A stretch of 64,000 bases of DNA from Candidatus Ribeiella danica (GTDB taxonomy: Bacteria > Chloroflexota > Chloroflexia > Chloroflexales > Roseiflexaceae): positions 930,001 to 994,000 of the forward strand of contig JADKFS010000001.1 of the NCBI GenBank assembly GCA_016717335.1, read 5' to 3'. Under the pieces are notes generated by a model. That model saw nothing but the letters and a program-made list of their open reading frames with translations, was not told the origin of the DNA and searched no databases. This document shows, one piece after another, positions 1 through 9,904 of the stretch (the first letter of the stretch is position 1; every line of letters begins with the position of its first letter). Both the position numbers and the translations under genes were made by a program.

Positions 1-1002
1 CAGGTGCCGGGGCTGGTGGTGGCGATCGCGCGCGGGCGGCGGCCGCTGGAGCACCTGGCGCTCGGCGCCGACGCGGTGGGCCGGCCGATCGAGCGCGACA
101 GCCTCTTTCCGGTCGCATCGATCACCAAGATGGCCACGGCGCTGGCGGTGCTGCGGCTGGCCGACGCCGGCCAGCTGGACCTGGACGACCCGCTCGACCG
201 CCACCTGCCGCAGGCGGTGGCCGCGCAGCCGGGGGTGACGCTGCGCCGGCTGCTGTGCCATACGAGCGGGTTGCCGCTGGACGTCTCGGCGTCGGCCGCG
301 CGGTACACGCACGGATTGGACTGGCCGACTCTCGCGACCGCCTGCCTGCTGACTGCGCTGCAGGCGCCGCCCGACACGCGCGTGCAGTACAGCAACGTCG
401 GCTACGGGCTGCTGGCGCTGGTCGTCGAGCACCGCACCGGCCAGGAGTTCGCCGACGCGCTTGATCAGCTTGTGTCGCGGCCGCTCGGCGTCGAGGCCTA
501 CCTGGGCGTGGAGCCGCCGCGCCAGCCGGTCATCCTGGCGAACGTGCGCAGCGCGCACAGCGGCGGCGACCTGGAGCCGTTCAACTCGGCGTTCTGGCGC
601 GGGCTGGCCTTTCCCTGGGCCGGGCTGATGACCACGGCCGAGGGCGCGATCAGGATCGCGCAGGCCTTCCAGGGCTTCCCGGATGGCTTCCTAAGCGCGA
701 AGATCCGCTCGGAAGCGACCCGCAGCCACACCGGCGACCTGCCGGGCGGCTTCGCCGAGCCGCTGATCTGGTCGCGCTGCGCCTGGGGGCTCGGGCCGGA
801 GCTGCGCGGCGACAAGACGCCGCACTGGGTGCCGCCGCAGGCCGGCGCCGACTCGTACGGCCACAGCGGGGCCTCCGGCGCGCTGGCGTGGGTGTCGCCC
901 GCCGCCGATGTCGCCTGGGCCATCCTGGGCGCGCGCACCGCCGACAACGGCTGGCTGCTGCGCCGCAGCCCCGCGATCAGCGCGGCGATCCTGGAGGGGT
1001 AG
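1..1002 (+). CDS. Beta-lactamase (class C)/serine hydrolase family protein, 5' end cut by window
   Basis: Serine hydrolase of the penicillin-binding-protein/class C beta-lactamase fold; the family includes beta-lactamases, DD-peptidases and esterases, so the substrate cannot be assigned. Counting from the GTG at base 4, the catalytic SxxK motif is SITK (39-42), the second motif is YSN (129-131) and the third is HSG (about 287-289), a common KTG replacement in esterase-like members. The reading frame is open to base 1 and the visible protein begins right at the usual first beta strand (PGLVVAIARG), so the true start and any signal peptide probably lie outside the window. The stop is TAG at 1000-1002. 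The family is secure; the function is not. Confidence 0.85.
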   Translation, partial: QVPGLVVAIARGRRPLEHLALGADAVGRPIERDSLFPVASITKMATALAVLRLADAGQLDLDDPLDRHLPQAVAAQPGVTLRRLLCHTSGLPLDVSASAARYTHGLDWPTLATACLLTALQAPPDTRVQYSNVGYGLLALVVEHRTGQEFADALDQLVSRPLGVEAYLGVEPPRQPVILANVRSAHSGGDLEPFNSAFWRGLAFPWAGLMTTAEGAIRIAQAFQGFPDGFLSAKIRSEATRSHTGDLPGGFAEPLIWSRCAWGLGPELRGDKTPHWVPPQAGADSYGHSGASGALAWVSPAADVAWAILGARTADNGWLLRRSPAISAAILEG

Positions 1003-1065
1003 GCTTTGCGGCTGCGCCTAGCTGTATGGATATCCTCTTCCTTGTTGGGGTTAGATTTTTCATTC

Positions 1066-1230
1066 AGGGCGCTGTGATGCGCCGGATAACCCCACCCCCT
1101 GCCCCCGCCCCTGCTAGGGGCGGGGGTAACAACTGGGCGGTGCAGTGGTTTCGGCTCCGCCGAAACCACTGCACCGCCCCTGCCCCCCTCTCCCGCGGCG
1201 ACGGGAGAGGGGGGCAGGGGCGGTGAGGGC
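1066..1230. repeat. Triple-hairpin palindromic element, copy 1
   Basis: Intergenic element between two co-directional genes. It has a left flank (TGTGATGCGCCGGATAAC type), a small G/C hairpin (CCCCCGCCCC-tgcta-GGGGCGGGGG), a core inverted repeat at 1135-1179 with a perfect 21-bp stem and a TCC loop, then a second small hairpin around CTCTCCC/GGGAGAG and the end sequence GGTGAGGGC. The same arms recur about 17 times in this window with different cores. There is no T-run, so it does not look like a simple intrinsic terminator. Confidence 0.85.
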
Positions 1231-1282
1231 CATCAGACCGCAGCCTCCGGTTGGACATATTGAAAGAAGGATAGCTGCAGCC

Positions 1283-3007
1283 ATGAGCGATCAGATCCTA
1301 GTCGAGTTCGACGTGCCCGCGACAATGCGGGATGGCGTGGTTCTGCGCGCGAACATCTTCCGGCCGGCCGAGGGCGGCCCGCACCCGGTGGCGCTCGCGC
1401 GCATCCCCTACGGCAAGGATTTCGCCAGCGTCACCCCGTCTGCCGATGCGGTGCGGCTGGCGCGCGCCGGCTACATCGTGGTGATCCAGGACGTGCGCGG
1501 GCGCTTCCGCTCGGAGGGCGCCTGGGAGCCGATGCGCCACGAGGCCGAGGATGGCTACGATTCGGTCGAGTGGGCGGCAGGCCTGCCGGGATCGAGCGGC
1601 GCGGTCGGGATGTTCGGCCTGTCGTACTTTGGCTTTACGCAGTGGATGGCGGCGCGGGCGGCGCCGCCGCACCTCAAGGCAATCGTGCCCGCGCTGACCT
1701 GGACCGACCCGCTCGACGGCGCGGTTGGGCGCGGCGGCGCGCTGGAGCTGGGCCTGCAGGCCTACTTTCTGCTCAACGCGACCGGGCTGGACAGCGTGCT
1801 CAGGAGCGTGCAGGGCGCACCGCCGGACGAGCAGATGCGCGCGATCGGGCTGCTGGTCTACGAGATCGACCGGCTGCGCACGGCAGGCTACGCCTCGCTG
1901 CCGCTCGCGGGCTTCGAGCCGCTGGCGCGGCTGGGCCTGGCCGGCGATCTGAACGAGACGATCGAGAACGCGGCAAATCCGGGGTACTACGCGCCCTTCT
2001 CCATCGCCGGGGCGCACGATCGCGTGGAGGTGCCGGCGCTGAACATCGGCGGCTGGTACGATGTCTTCGCCCAGGGCGCGCTCGCGAACTACAGCGCGCT
2101 GCGCGATGCGGGAAGCACATCCGCCGCGCGCCAGTCCAGGCTGCTGGTCGGGCCGTGGTCGCACGTCAACTACAGCAACGTCAGCGGCGACCTCGACTTC
2201 GGGTTCGTTGCGCAGATGGCGCTGATCAACCTGCAGACCGACCTGACCGGCCTGACCCAGCGCTGGTTCGACTACTGGCTGAAGGGGATCGAGAACGGGG
2301 TCACTCAGGAGCCGCCGGTCAAGATCTTCGTGATGGGCGACAACGTCTGGCGCGACGAGCAGGAGTGGCCGCTGTCGCGCGCGCGCTCGACGCCGTTCTA
2401 CCTGCGCGCCGGCGGATCGCTCTCGCCCGAGCGGCCTGGCGCCGAGCCGCCCGACCACTACACCTACGACCCGAGCGACCCGACGCCGACGCTCGGCGGC
2501 AATATCCTGATGCACAACCTGTTCGGCCCCGGCCCGAAGGACCAGCGCCCGATCGAGGCGCGCGCGGATGTGCTCGGCTACACGAGCGACCCGCTCGCGC
2601 AGGACGTCGAGGTGACCGGGCCGCTGGCCGTCGAGCTGTGGGCCGCCAGCGACGCGCCCGACACCGACTTCGTCGCGCGGCTGGTGGACGTCCACCCCGA
2701 CGGCGCCGCGATCAATTTGGCCGACGGGATCGTCCGCGCGCGCTACCGCAATGGGCCGGCGGCCGAGCCGCTTGAGCCGGGGCAGCCGTACCGGCTCACG
2801 ATCGACCTGTGGTCGACGTCGAACGTCTTCAAGGCCGGCCACCGTATCCGGGTCGACGTAGCCAGCGCCAGCTTCCCGCGCTGGGACCGCAACCCGAACA
2901 CCGGCGCCGCGCTCGGCTCCGACGCCGAGCTGCGCCTGGCCCGCCAGACCATCCTGCACGACGAGGATCATCCTTCGCACATCGTGCTGCCGATCATCCT
3001 GCGGTGA
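1283..3007 (+). CDS. CocE/NonD family hydrolase (X-Pro dipeptidyl-peptidase S15-like)
   Basis: Alpha/beta hydrolase of the S15/CocE family (acyl esterases, glutaryl-7-ACA acylases, X-Pro peptidases), 574 residues, near the family's usual size. The N-terminal strand MRDGVVLRANIFRP is followed by the nucleophile elbow GLSYFG with Ser114; the C-terminal jelly-roll domain ends with RVDVASASFPRWDRNPNTG, a hallmark of the family. The frame is open upstream, but ATG 1283 was chosen because AGAAGGA lies about ten bases before it and the upstream residues are translated repeat. No signal peptide is visible, so it is probably cytoplasmic. The exact substrate cannot be read from sequence. Confidence 0.9.
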   Translation: MSDQILVEFDVPATMRDGVVLRANIFRPAEGGPHPVALARIPYGKDFASVTPSADAVRLARAGYIVVIQDVRGRFRSEGAWEPMRHEAEDGYDSVEWAAGLPGSSGAVGMFGLSYFGFTQWMAARAAPPHLKAIVPALTWTDPLDGAVGRGGALELGLQAYFLLNATGLDSVLRSVQGAPPDEQMRAIGLLVYEIDRLRTAGYASLPLAGFEPLARLGLAGDLNETIENAANPGYYAPFSIAGAHDRVEVPALNIGGWYDVFAQGALANYSALRDAGSTSAARQSRLLVGPWSHVNYSNVSGDLDFGFVAQMALINLQTDLTGLTQRWFDYWLKGIENGVTQEPPVKIFVMGDNVWRDEQEWPLSRARSTPFYLRAGGSLSPERPGAEPPDHYTYDPSDPTPTLGGNILMHNLFGPGPKDQRPIEARADVLGYTSDPLAQDVEVTGPLAVELWAASDAPDTDFVARLVDVHPDGAAINLADGIVRARYRNGPAAEPLEPGQPYRLTIDLWSTSNVFKAGHRIRVDVASASFPRWDRNPNTGAALGSDAELRLARQTILHDEDHPSHIVLPIILR

Positions 3008-3076
3008 CCTTTTCCTTTTTCACTACGCTCACCTTGCGCGTGGGATGTTTCTCGAATGCATCCCGGCATGGTGCAA

Positions 3077-3216
3077 CCCTCACCCCCCTGCCCCCCTCTC
3101 CCAGAACGGGAGAGGGGGGTATTGTTTGGCCGGCGGAGCGGTTTCGGCTTCGCCAAAACCGCTCCGCCGGCCAATTTCGACCCCCTCCCCGCGCGGGGAG
3201 GGGACAGGGGGGGTCT
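3077..3216. repeat. Triple-hairpin palindromic element, copy 2
   Basis: Lies between two convergent genes. The left small hairpin is CTCTCCC-agaac-GGGAGAG, the core inverted repeat at 3126-3174 has 23 bp per arm with one G.T wobble and a TTC loop, and the right small hairpin is CCCCTCCCC-gcg-GGGGAGGGG. The arms match copy 1; the core sequence does not, apart from the stem tip TTTCGGC. Confidence 0.85.
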
Positions 3217-3289
3217 CATATGCAATTGCGTGGCGGTGCTAGGACGAAAGGGCTTACGGATAGCCCTGGCAGGGAATTAAGGGAAACCC

Positions 3290-3673
3290 CTACGGCTTGC
3301 GCCGCATATTCTCCTCCTTACGGATCTGCAGCATCCCCGAGCGCGCGGTCTCCTTGCGCGCGGCGAGGATCTCGTCGGCGACGTGGCCGAGGCCCTGGTC
3401 GCGCAGCCGGACGACCAGCGCGTCGAGCTCCTTGGCGTCGTAGCGCGGCACGATCGCCGGCGCCGTCAGGATCAGCCGGAAGCCGTCGGCCTCGGCGCGG
3501 CCGCCCAGGTGCGACAGCACCTCGGAGATCTGCGCGCGCAGCTGGATGCGCTCGGCCTCGAGCGGCGCGATCTGCGACTCGACCTCGCCCAGGTCGGAGA
3601 GCAGCGCGCGCAGCGCCTCGCGGTCGCCGATCGCGCCGTCTCGCCAGTCGTCGAATACCGTTGTAGGCGGCAT
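3290..3673 (-). CDS. Small coiled-coil hypothetical protein
   Basis: 127 residues, not recognised as a named family. ATG 3673 is preceded by a good ribosome binding site (GGGAGGA, five bases upstream), which favours it over the in-frame ATG eleven codons earlier. The middle (about 25-65) is rich in Leu, Glu, Gln and Arg with heptad-like spacing (LSDLGEVESQIAPLEAERIQ) and probably forms a coiled coil, followed by a short beta segment and a helical, basic C-terminus. It has no membrane segment or signal peptide. It converges on the upstream hydrolase gene across palindromic element copy 2. The function is unknown; a soluble helical adaptor is possible but not shown. Confidence 0.7.
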   Translation of the reverse strand: MPPTTVFDDWRDGAIGDREALRALLSDLGEVESQIAPLEAERIQLRAQISEVLSHLGGRAEADGFRLILTAPAIVPRYDAKELDALVVRLRDQGLGHVADEILAARKETARSGMLQIRKEENMRRKP

Positions 3674-3834
3674 TGCGTCCTCCCGTAGCGTAGCTCGATT
3701 GGGCACAGAAGATTTGTGCTACTATCATGCTACACGCGATCGGCCCGCTCGTCCACTGCCGGCCGCGCTCCGCCAAGGCCGATCGCAATGCTGCGGAGGC
3801 CGATCGAAACAAACGAACGTGTAGGAGGAAGGCT

Positions 3835-4209
3835 ATGGCTGACCCACAGACCGAGGTGACCCGCGCGACCATCCTGCAGTTTCACGACGCGTTCAACAGC
3901 CACGACGTCGACGCGATCATGGCGCTGATGAGCGGCGACTGCGTCTTCGAGAACACCTACCCGCCGCCTGACGGCGCGCGGCTGGTCGGGCAGGCGGCCG
4001 TGCGGCAGGCCTGGGAGTCGCTGTTTCACGACTCGCCCGAGTCGCACTTCGCGGTAGAAGAGCTGTTTGCGTGCGGGGAGCGCGGCGCCCTGCGCTGGCT
4101 CTATACCTGGGGCCCGCCCGGCGCGCCGGCCGGCCACGTGCGCGGGGTCGATCTCTTTCGCGTGCGCGACGGCAAGGTGGCCGAGAAGCTGTCGTATGTG
4201 AAGGGCTGA
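3835..4209 (+). CDS. SnoaL-like/NTF2-fold protein
   Basis: 124 residues with the typical SnoaL-like opening (ILQFHDAFNSHDVDAIMALMSGDCVFEN), a cone-shaped alpha+beta barrel used for polyketide cyclases, ketosteroid isomerases and many small binding proteins. ATG 3835 follows a strong GTAGGAGGAAGG ribosome binding site; the frame is open further upstream but lacks a comparable signal. A catalytic role cannot be assigned. A 105-bp MITE-like element begins eight bases after the stop codon. Confidence 0.85.
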   Translation: MADPQTEVTRATILQFHDAFNSHDVDAIMALMSGDCVFENTYPPPDGARLVGQAAVRQAWESLFHDSPESHFAVEELFACGERGALRWLYTWGPPGAPAGHVRGVDLFRVRDGKVAEKLSYVKG

Positions 4210-4216
4210 CGCCTTC

Positions 4217-4321
4217 TATAGCAGTGGGCAGTCGGCAGGAGTCAGTCGGCAGTACGACGGATGGCATCACAACGGCAGCTCGTTCGTGCATAGTGGCCCA
4301 ATGGTTTTGCTCACAGCTATA
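4217..4321. mobile_element. MITE-like 105-bp element, copy 1
   Basis: Begins TATAGCAGTGGG and ends CTCACAGCTATA, which are imperfect 12-bp terminal inverted repeats. It contains CAGT-rich heptamers (CAGTCGG units) at its left end. A second copy at 16194-16297 is alignable along its whole length, with scattered substitutions. No coding capacity is apparent, so any mobility would depend on a transposase elsewhere. Confidence 0.7.
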
Positions 4322-4449
4322 ACGGGGCGCGGCACCCCAGGCCCCTGCTGCAGCGACACACGCCCGAAAACAGCCGCCAACGCGGCGTGCGCCGACTGCC
4401 TGGGCAGCCGGCGCACGCAGAACGATCTATCTTCAAATAGTGAGCGCGG

Positions 4450-5022
4450 CTACTCGCCCGCGTCACCTGGCACGATCAGTCCGTAGTTGCCGTCCTCGCG
4501 GCGGTAGAGCACGTTGATCTCGTCGGTGCCGGCGTCGCGGAACACGAAGAAGTCGTGGCCCAGCAGCTCCATCTGCTCGACCGCCTCGTCGCTGAACATC
4601 GGCTTGACCTGGAACTCCTTGGTGCGGACGATCCGCGGGCGCTGGTCATCCGTGACGGGGACGCCGTTCGACTCCATCCCCACGTCGATGATCTCGCCGC
4701 CCTGGCGCCGCAGCCGGCCGCGCCGCCAGTGCTTCTCCTTATAGCGCTGGATCTGGCGCTGCAGGTTATCGTGGACTGTATCGATCGCCGCGTACAGATC
4801 GGAGGAGCGCTGCTCCGCGCGCAGCAGGATGCCGTGCTCGCCCACCAGCGTCACCTGCGCGCGGTGCATATTTCCCTCGTTGCGGCGCTGCTCCTCCGCA
4901 ACTTCGACGGTCACCTTGCTGATCGTGTCGAGGTAGCGCTCCAGTCTGCCGAGCTTCTCCTTGATGTAGGTCTGCTGACGCTCCGACACTTTTCCGTTGC
5001 GGCTTTTGACGATGAGCTCCAT
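4450..5022 (-). CDS. hpf: Ribosome hibernation-promoting factor, long form
   Basis: 190-residue long-form HPF. The N-terminal S30AE domain (about 1-105) starts MELIVKSRNGKVSERQQTYI, binds the decoding region of the 30S subunit and dimerises 70S ribosomes in stationary phase or stress. A linker of about 30 residues follows, then the C-terminal dimerisation domain with IVRTKEFQVKPM and GHDFFVFRDAGTDEINVLYRR. ATG 5022 has GGAGGGA upstream; an in-frame codon 40 residues earlier encodes low-complexity Arg/Pro sequence and is rejected. It is monocistronic, with a CATAGTAGAAT sequence about 260 bases upstream as a weak promoter candidate. Confidence 0.95.
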   Translation of the reverse strand: MELIVKSRNGKVSERQQTYIKEKLGRLERYLDTISKVTVEVAEEQRRNEGNMHRAQVTLVGEHGILLRAEQRSSDLYAAIDTVHDNLQRQIQRYKEKHWRRGRLRRQGGEIIDVGMESNGVPVTDDQRPRIVRTKEFQVKPMFSDEAVEQMELLGHDFFVFRDAGTDEINVLYRREDGNYGLIVPGDAGE

Positions 5023-5284
5023 TGATGCGTCCCTCCTGCCGGCCAGCGAGCCCCGGCCGGCGGCTAAGCGGCGCGGCGGTTTACCGCGCCGGATGCACGA
5101 AGCCCTCGGCCGCGCAGGGCGACCAAGGGCTTCTCTGGGCAACTAGCGCTCAGGTGCGTCGATGTACGCGCCGTAACCACGATTCTCGCAAACGACGTCG
5201 GTCATTCGTTCGCCTCTCCCTAGCCTGCGCTGCCCCGGTAGCCGGGGCCGGCGCTACGCTAGTCTCATGGTTCCATGCACCTCT

Positions 5285-5290
5285 ATTCTA
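5285..5290 (-). promoter_or_regulatory. Candidate -10 element for hpf
   Basis: On the minus strand CATAGTAGAAT contains TAGAAT. The same 11-mer stands upstream of the chrA-like gene (7993-7998), which is the main support. It would give a leader of roughly 255 nt. No convincing -35 was seen. Apart from this, 5023-5354 holds nothing recognisable. Confidence 0.3.
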
Positions 5291-5354
5291 CTATGCCGCG
5301 GGGGCACATGCAAGACGTGTTTAGTGATGCTTCCTTAACTCGGTGGCCGCTGGC

Positions 5355-5640
5355 TCTTTCCGGGGCGCTGCGCCCCCGGCCCCCCGCCCTGTCATCTTGT
5401 CATCTTGTCATCTTTTCTCCGGGGCGCTGCGCCCCCGGTCCCCCGCCTGAGTCGGTTCCGACAACGATCCCTTTCTCCGGGGCGCTGCGCCCCCGGCCCT
5501 CTGCGCGGAATCTTTCCGGGGCGCTGCGCCCCCGGCCCCCCGCCCGGGGGAACCCGCGCCGGTTCCCCCGGCCCCCCTCCGGCAAATGAGGCTATACCAG
5601 CTGCACGCACCGTGGCGCATGCCTAGCAATACTCCTTGGT
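5355..5640 (+). repeat. G/C-rich repeat family B, copy 1
   Basis: Four copies of the unit CCGGGGCGCTGCGCCCCCGG start near 5358, 5417, 5474 and 5515, the last followed by CCCCGCCCGGGGGAACCC and CCGGTTCCCCCGG, then CCGGCAAAT and a right end that ends near AGCAATACTCC. Three TGTCATCT octamers (5390-5415) are embedded. Related copies lie at 8035-8290 (same strand) and 11530-11705 (opposite strand). The segment is dominated by hairpins and G-runs, with no plausible coding content. Confidence 0.8.
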
Positions 5641-5683
5641 CGCCGGAATGGAAGGCAGTGCGTATTGAATGTGCTGTGTTACA

Positions 5684-5710
5684 GTGTCACCTTGTCACCT
5701 TGTCACCTTG

Positions 5711-5714
<4 letters not shown>
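5684..5714. repeat. Octamer tandem array at the 3' end of the acyl-CoA ligase gene
   Basis: Four units of CTTGTCAC (TGACAAGG-type on the other strand). On the minus strand the ligase's TGA (5711-5713) is the first TGA of the array, so the repeat abuts or supplies the stop codon. Confidence 0.8.
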
Positions 5715-7339
<1,625 letters not shown>

Positions 7340-7378
7340 CGTGTCCTCCTTGACTATATGTTGGCTTAGAGGCTGTGT

Positions 7379-7933
7379 CTAGCGATAGACCAGAAAGCCC
7401 AGAATCGCCGCGCCGAGGACGATAAAGGCCGGGTTGACCCGGGTGAACGTCAGCAGGGCGAATGTCACCAGCACGATCAGCAGCTTATCCCACTGCTGCG
7501 CGAGCAGCGCGCCGAGGGTCGAGTCCTGCTTCCAGAACACGCCGCGCCCGAGGTCGTAGGCCGTCCACAGCAGCAGGCCGACCACGACCGGGCGCATGGC
7601 GGTGAGCATGGCCTTGATCGCCGGCGCGTCCTTGATCTGGACGAAGGCGATCACCATGATCAGCATCAAGATCGTCGTCGGGCCGATCGTGCCGGCGACG
7701 GCGGCGAGCGCGCCGGGCAGGCCAGCCAGCTTGTAGCCGACGAACGCCGAGACCTGCGGCGCGATCGGGCCGGGCAGCGCATTGCCGACCGCGACGGCGT
7801 CGGCGAACTCGGGCGAGCTGGCCCAGCCCTCGTCGACGACCGAGCGCTGCATCAGCGCCAGCGAGGCCGGCCCGCCGCCCCACGAGAGCAGGGCGACGCG
7901 CGTGAAGATCCAGAAGATCCGGAGCAGCAGCAT
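7379..7933 (-). CDS. chrA: Chromate transporter, single CHR domain
   Basis: 184 residues with one CHR domain: the family motif SWGGGPASLALM near residue 17, the conserved ALPGPIAPQVSAFVGYKLAG (about 52-71) and five to six hydrophobic segments. Short-chain CHR proteins normally occur as adjacent gene pairs that form antiparallel dimers, or as a fused two-domain ChrA of about 400 residues. Here only one half is present; its neighbours are an acyl-CoA ligase and repeats. It is probably a membrane anion (chromate/sulfate) transporter, perhaps working as a homodimer or with a half encoded elsewhere. A TAGAAT -10 lies about 60 bases upstream. Confidence 0.85.
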   Translation of the reverse strand: MLLLRIFWIFTRVALLSWGGGPASLALMQRSVVDEGWASSPEFADAVAVGNALPGPIAPQVSAFVGYKLAGLPGALAAVAGTIGPTTILMLIMVIAFVQIKDAPAIKAMLTAMRPVVVGLLLWTAYDLGRGVFWKQDSTLGALLAQQWDKLLIVLVTFALLTFTRVNPAFIVLGAAILGFLVYR

Positions 7934-7992
7934 AGGGCCTCTTTAGTATCACTGCGCCTGGCTGAGCAGACCTTGCGAGGGAGGTGGCTCTG

Positions 7993-7998
7993 ATTCTA
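7993..7998 (-). promoter_or_regulatory. Candidate -10 element for the chrA-like gene
   Basis: Minus-strand CATAGTAGAAT, identical to the sequence upstream of hpf. TAGAAT would place the transcript start near 7986, about 50 bases before the start codon. Confidence 0.35.
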
Positions 7999-8034
7999 CT
8001 ATGGGTTCTTCTAATGGTCAATTCGGTGTTCTCT

Positions 8035-8290
8035 TTCTTCCGAGGCGCTACGCCCCCGGCCCCGCCTACTGGCCCTCCGACGGCGATCAGTTTCTTCCGG
8101 GGCGCTGCGCCCCCGGCCCCCCGCCCGGGGGAACCCACGCCGGTTCAGGCGGCTGCGCCAGGTGTTTCTTCCGGGGCGCTGCGCCCCCGCCCCCCGCCCG
8201 GGGGAACCCACGCCGGTTCCCCCGGCCCCCTTCCGGCAAATCATCTCGTCTCAGCCTCGACGATAGTGGCACATGCCCAGCAACATTCCG
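8035..8290 (+). repeat. G/C-rich repeat family B, copy 2
   Basis: Three CCGGGGCGCTGCGCCCCCG-type units (first one degenerate) at about 8038, 8097 and 8167, each introduced by TTTCTTCC, followed by the CCCGGGGGAACCCACGCCGG block, CCGGCAAATCATCTCGTCTC and the end CACATGCCCAGCAACATTCC. The same right end is found inverted at 11530-11600. Confidence 0.8.
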
Positions 8291-8408
8291 GCAGGGCGGG
8301 AAGCAATGCGCTACGCCTGGATCGACGTATTTCGCTCGCGCGCCTTACCTCCCGCCGCGCGTGGATTCCGCCGGGCATGCGCCACGAGCAGCCCCGCTGA
8401 GACGGCAT

Positions 8409-8520
8409 TATTTGAAGGGGGTCTGGGGGCGGGCTCTGCCCCCAGCGGGGGGTGTGGGGGCGGAGCCCCCAGCCCGGGCGCAGGGGCGGCGCCCCACCCA
8501 GGCGCGCAGCCCCCACAAGA
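8409..8520. repeat. G-rich hairpin cluster
   Basis: Consecutive inverted repeats built on GGGGG/CCCCC: CTGGGGGC...GCCCCCAG, GTGGGGGCGGAGCCCCCAG, and GGGGCGGCGCCCC. It begins GGGGGTCTGGGG, also seen next to the hairpin at 27800. It lies just upstream of the DUF188 promoter (TATCAT at 8548-8553). No gene is visible. Confidence 0.5.
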
Positions 8521-8601
8521 ATGGGTGCGCGCCCCCGCGCGATCGGGTATCATTAGGGTCGGGCGCCCGCCCGGCCTGCTCGAAGGAAAGGACTGTAAGA
8601 G

Positions 8602-9054
8602 GTGCAGATCTGGATTGACGCAGACGCCTGCCCGAACGCGGCCAAGGAGCTGGTCTACCGCGCGTCCGCGCGGCTAAGCCTGCCGGTCTGCCTGGTCGCC
8701 AACCGCGCGATCGGCACCCCGCCCTCGCCGCTGGTCCGGCTCGTGCAGGTGCGGCCGGGCAGCGACGTGGCCGACAGCTACATTGTGCAGCATCTCGCGG
8801 CGGGCGATCTGGTGATCACGGCCGACATCCCGCTGGCGGCGCAGGTCGTCGCGCGCGGGGCGGTCGCGCTGAACCCGCGCGGCGAGCTGTACACGGCGGA
8901 CTCGATCGGCGAGCGGCTGGCGATGCGCAACCTGATGGAGGAGCTGCGCTGGGCCGGCGCGGTCACCGGCGGGCCGGCCGCCTACAGCGCCACCGATCGG
9001 CGGCACTTCGCCGAGGCGCTGAACCGAACGCTCACGGCGCGCCGGGGCGGCTAA
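8602..9054 (+). CDS. YaiI/YqxD family protein (DUF188), PIN-like fold
   Basis: 150 residues, full family length. The signature acidic opening IWIDADACPNAAKELVYRAS is followed by VANRAIG, DVADSYIVQHLAAGDLVITADIPLAAQVV and the C-terminal RRHFAEALNRTL. The family is predicted to have a PIN-like nuclease fold; its biological role is unknown. The start is GTG 8602, because AAGGAAAGGA lies upstream and the protein opens exactly at the conserved first strand. TATCAT (8548-8553) is a plausible -10. It converges with the DUF892 remnant. Confidence 0.9.
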   Translation: MQIWIDADACPNAAKELVYRASARLSLPVCLVANRAIGTPPSPLVRLVQVRPGSDVADSYIVQHLAAGDLVITADIPLAAQVVARGAVALNPRGELYTADSIGERLAMRNLMEELRWAGAVTGGPAAYSATDRRHFAEALNRTLTARRGG

Positions 9055-9090
9055 TCGCCTTTTCAGCGTAGGGGTTTGGGGTATCGTACC

Positions 9091-9168
9091 GCGTGGTGCG
9101 GCGGCGGCTTTGCCGCCGCGCCACGCCGAAAAAACACGCCCCCGCCCCTGGCAGGGGCGGGGGCGGCG
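9091..9168. repeat. Triple-hairpin palindromic element, copy 3 (one arm)
   Basis: A core inverted repeat (9091-9126, GCGTGG...CCACGC) followed by the usual small hairpin CCCCCGCCCCTGGCAGGGGC. The other small hairpin is missing. It lies between convergent genes. Confidence 0.7.
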
Positions 9169-9197
9169 TAGTGATCGCGCGCGAGCGCAAGCGCGTG

Positions 9198-9688
9198 TTA
9201 GCGCTCGGCCTCGAGGTTGATCACCTGCTCGGCGAGCTGCGTCAGCCGCTTGTCGGTCATGCCCTCTTCGTCGAGCGTCTGCTGCAACAGCATGGCGCCC
9301 TGGCTGTCGCCGATCTGTGCGGCGTAGGTGCGCACGCAGCCGTAGCCGGCGATCTCGTAGTGCTCGACCCGCTGGGCCGCGGCGATCAGGCCGGCGTCGA
9401 TCGCGGCCGAGTCGCCCTTCATCTTGATCATCTCCTCGCCCTCTTTGATCAGCCCTCCATCCCCTTGCAGGTCTGGCCCTTCGGCTTGTCGCCGAGCTGC
9501 TGGAAGATCTGCTCCAGCCGCTGCACGTGCTGCCTGGTCTGGGCGAGGTGCTCCTGGAACGCGCGCTGCAGCTGCGGGTTCGAGGCGGCCTTCGCCATCT
9601 TGGGCAGCGCGTCGACCAGCTGGGTCTCGGCGCTATACAGGTCCTTGAGCTGCTCCGCGTACAGGTCGCGTAATGTCTCTAGCTTCAT
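9198..9688 (-). pseudogene. DUF892/YciF-like ferritin-like protein, split by a frameshift
   Basis: The first part (ATG 9688, ribosome binding site AAGGAGG) reads MKLETLRDLYAEQLKDLYSA to GDKPKGQTCKGMEG and hits TGA; the second part, in another frame, continues with GLIAAAQRVEHYEIAGYG and TLDEEGMTDKRL to VINLEAER. Together they make one complete YciE/YciF (DUF892) protein of about 163 residues, a ferritin-like four-helix bundle often induced by stress. The break is at about 9450-9455: after codons for MEG the expected LIKEGEEMIK is recovered by adding one base. It is either a genuine one-base deletion or a sequencing error in a C-rich stretch; all the rest is well conserved, which slightly favours error or a very recent mutation. 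Confidence 0.8.
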
Positions 9689-9759
9689 GAGGTCCTCCTT
9701 TGTCTCTTCTCCGATGGACATGCGCGAGAGTCTGCAACATACGTGCCGCGGGCACATCC

Positions 9760-9893
9760 CGCCTGCCCCTCCCGTGCCCGGGCAGGGGGGCGGATTCTTG
9801 GCATCTGCGTGCGGCCGCTGCGCGACTGCACGCAGATGCCAAAAAGAATACCCCCGCTCTCCCTTTATGGGAGAGCGGGGCAGGGGGGGCAGG
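9760..9893. repeat. Triple-hairpin palindromic element, copy 4
   Basis: Left arm CCCCTCCC...GCAGGGGGGCGG; core inverted repeat 9794-9849, beginning ATTCTTGGCATCTGCGTGC, with a few mismatches near its tip; right arm GCTCTCCC-ttta-tGGGAGAGC with the GGGGCAGGGGGG run. It stands between the DUF892 start and the GH36 remnant. Confidence 0.8.
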
Positions 9894-9904
9894 GCCAGCG
9901 ACGC

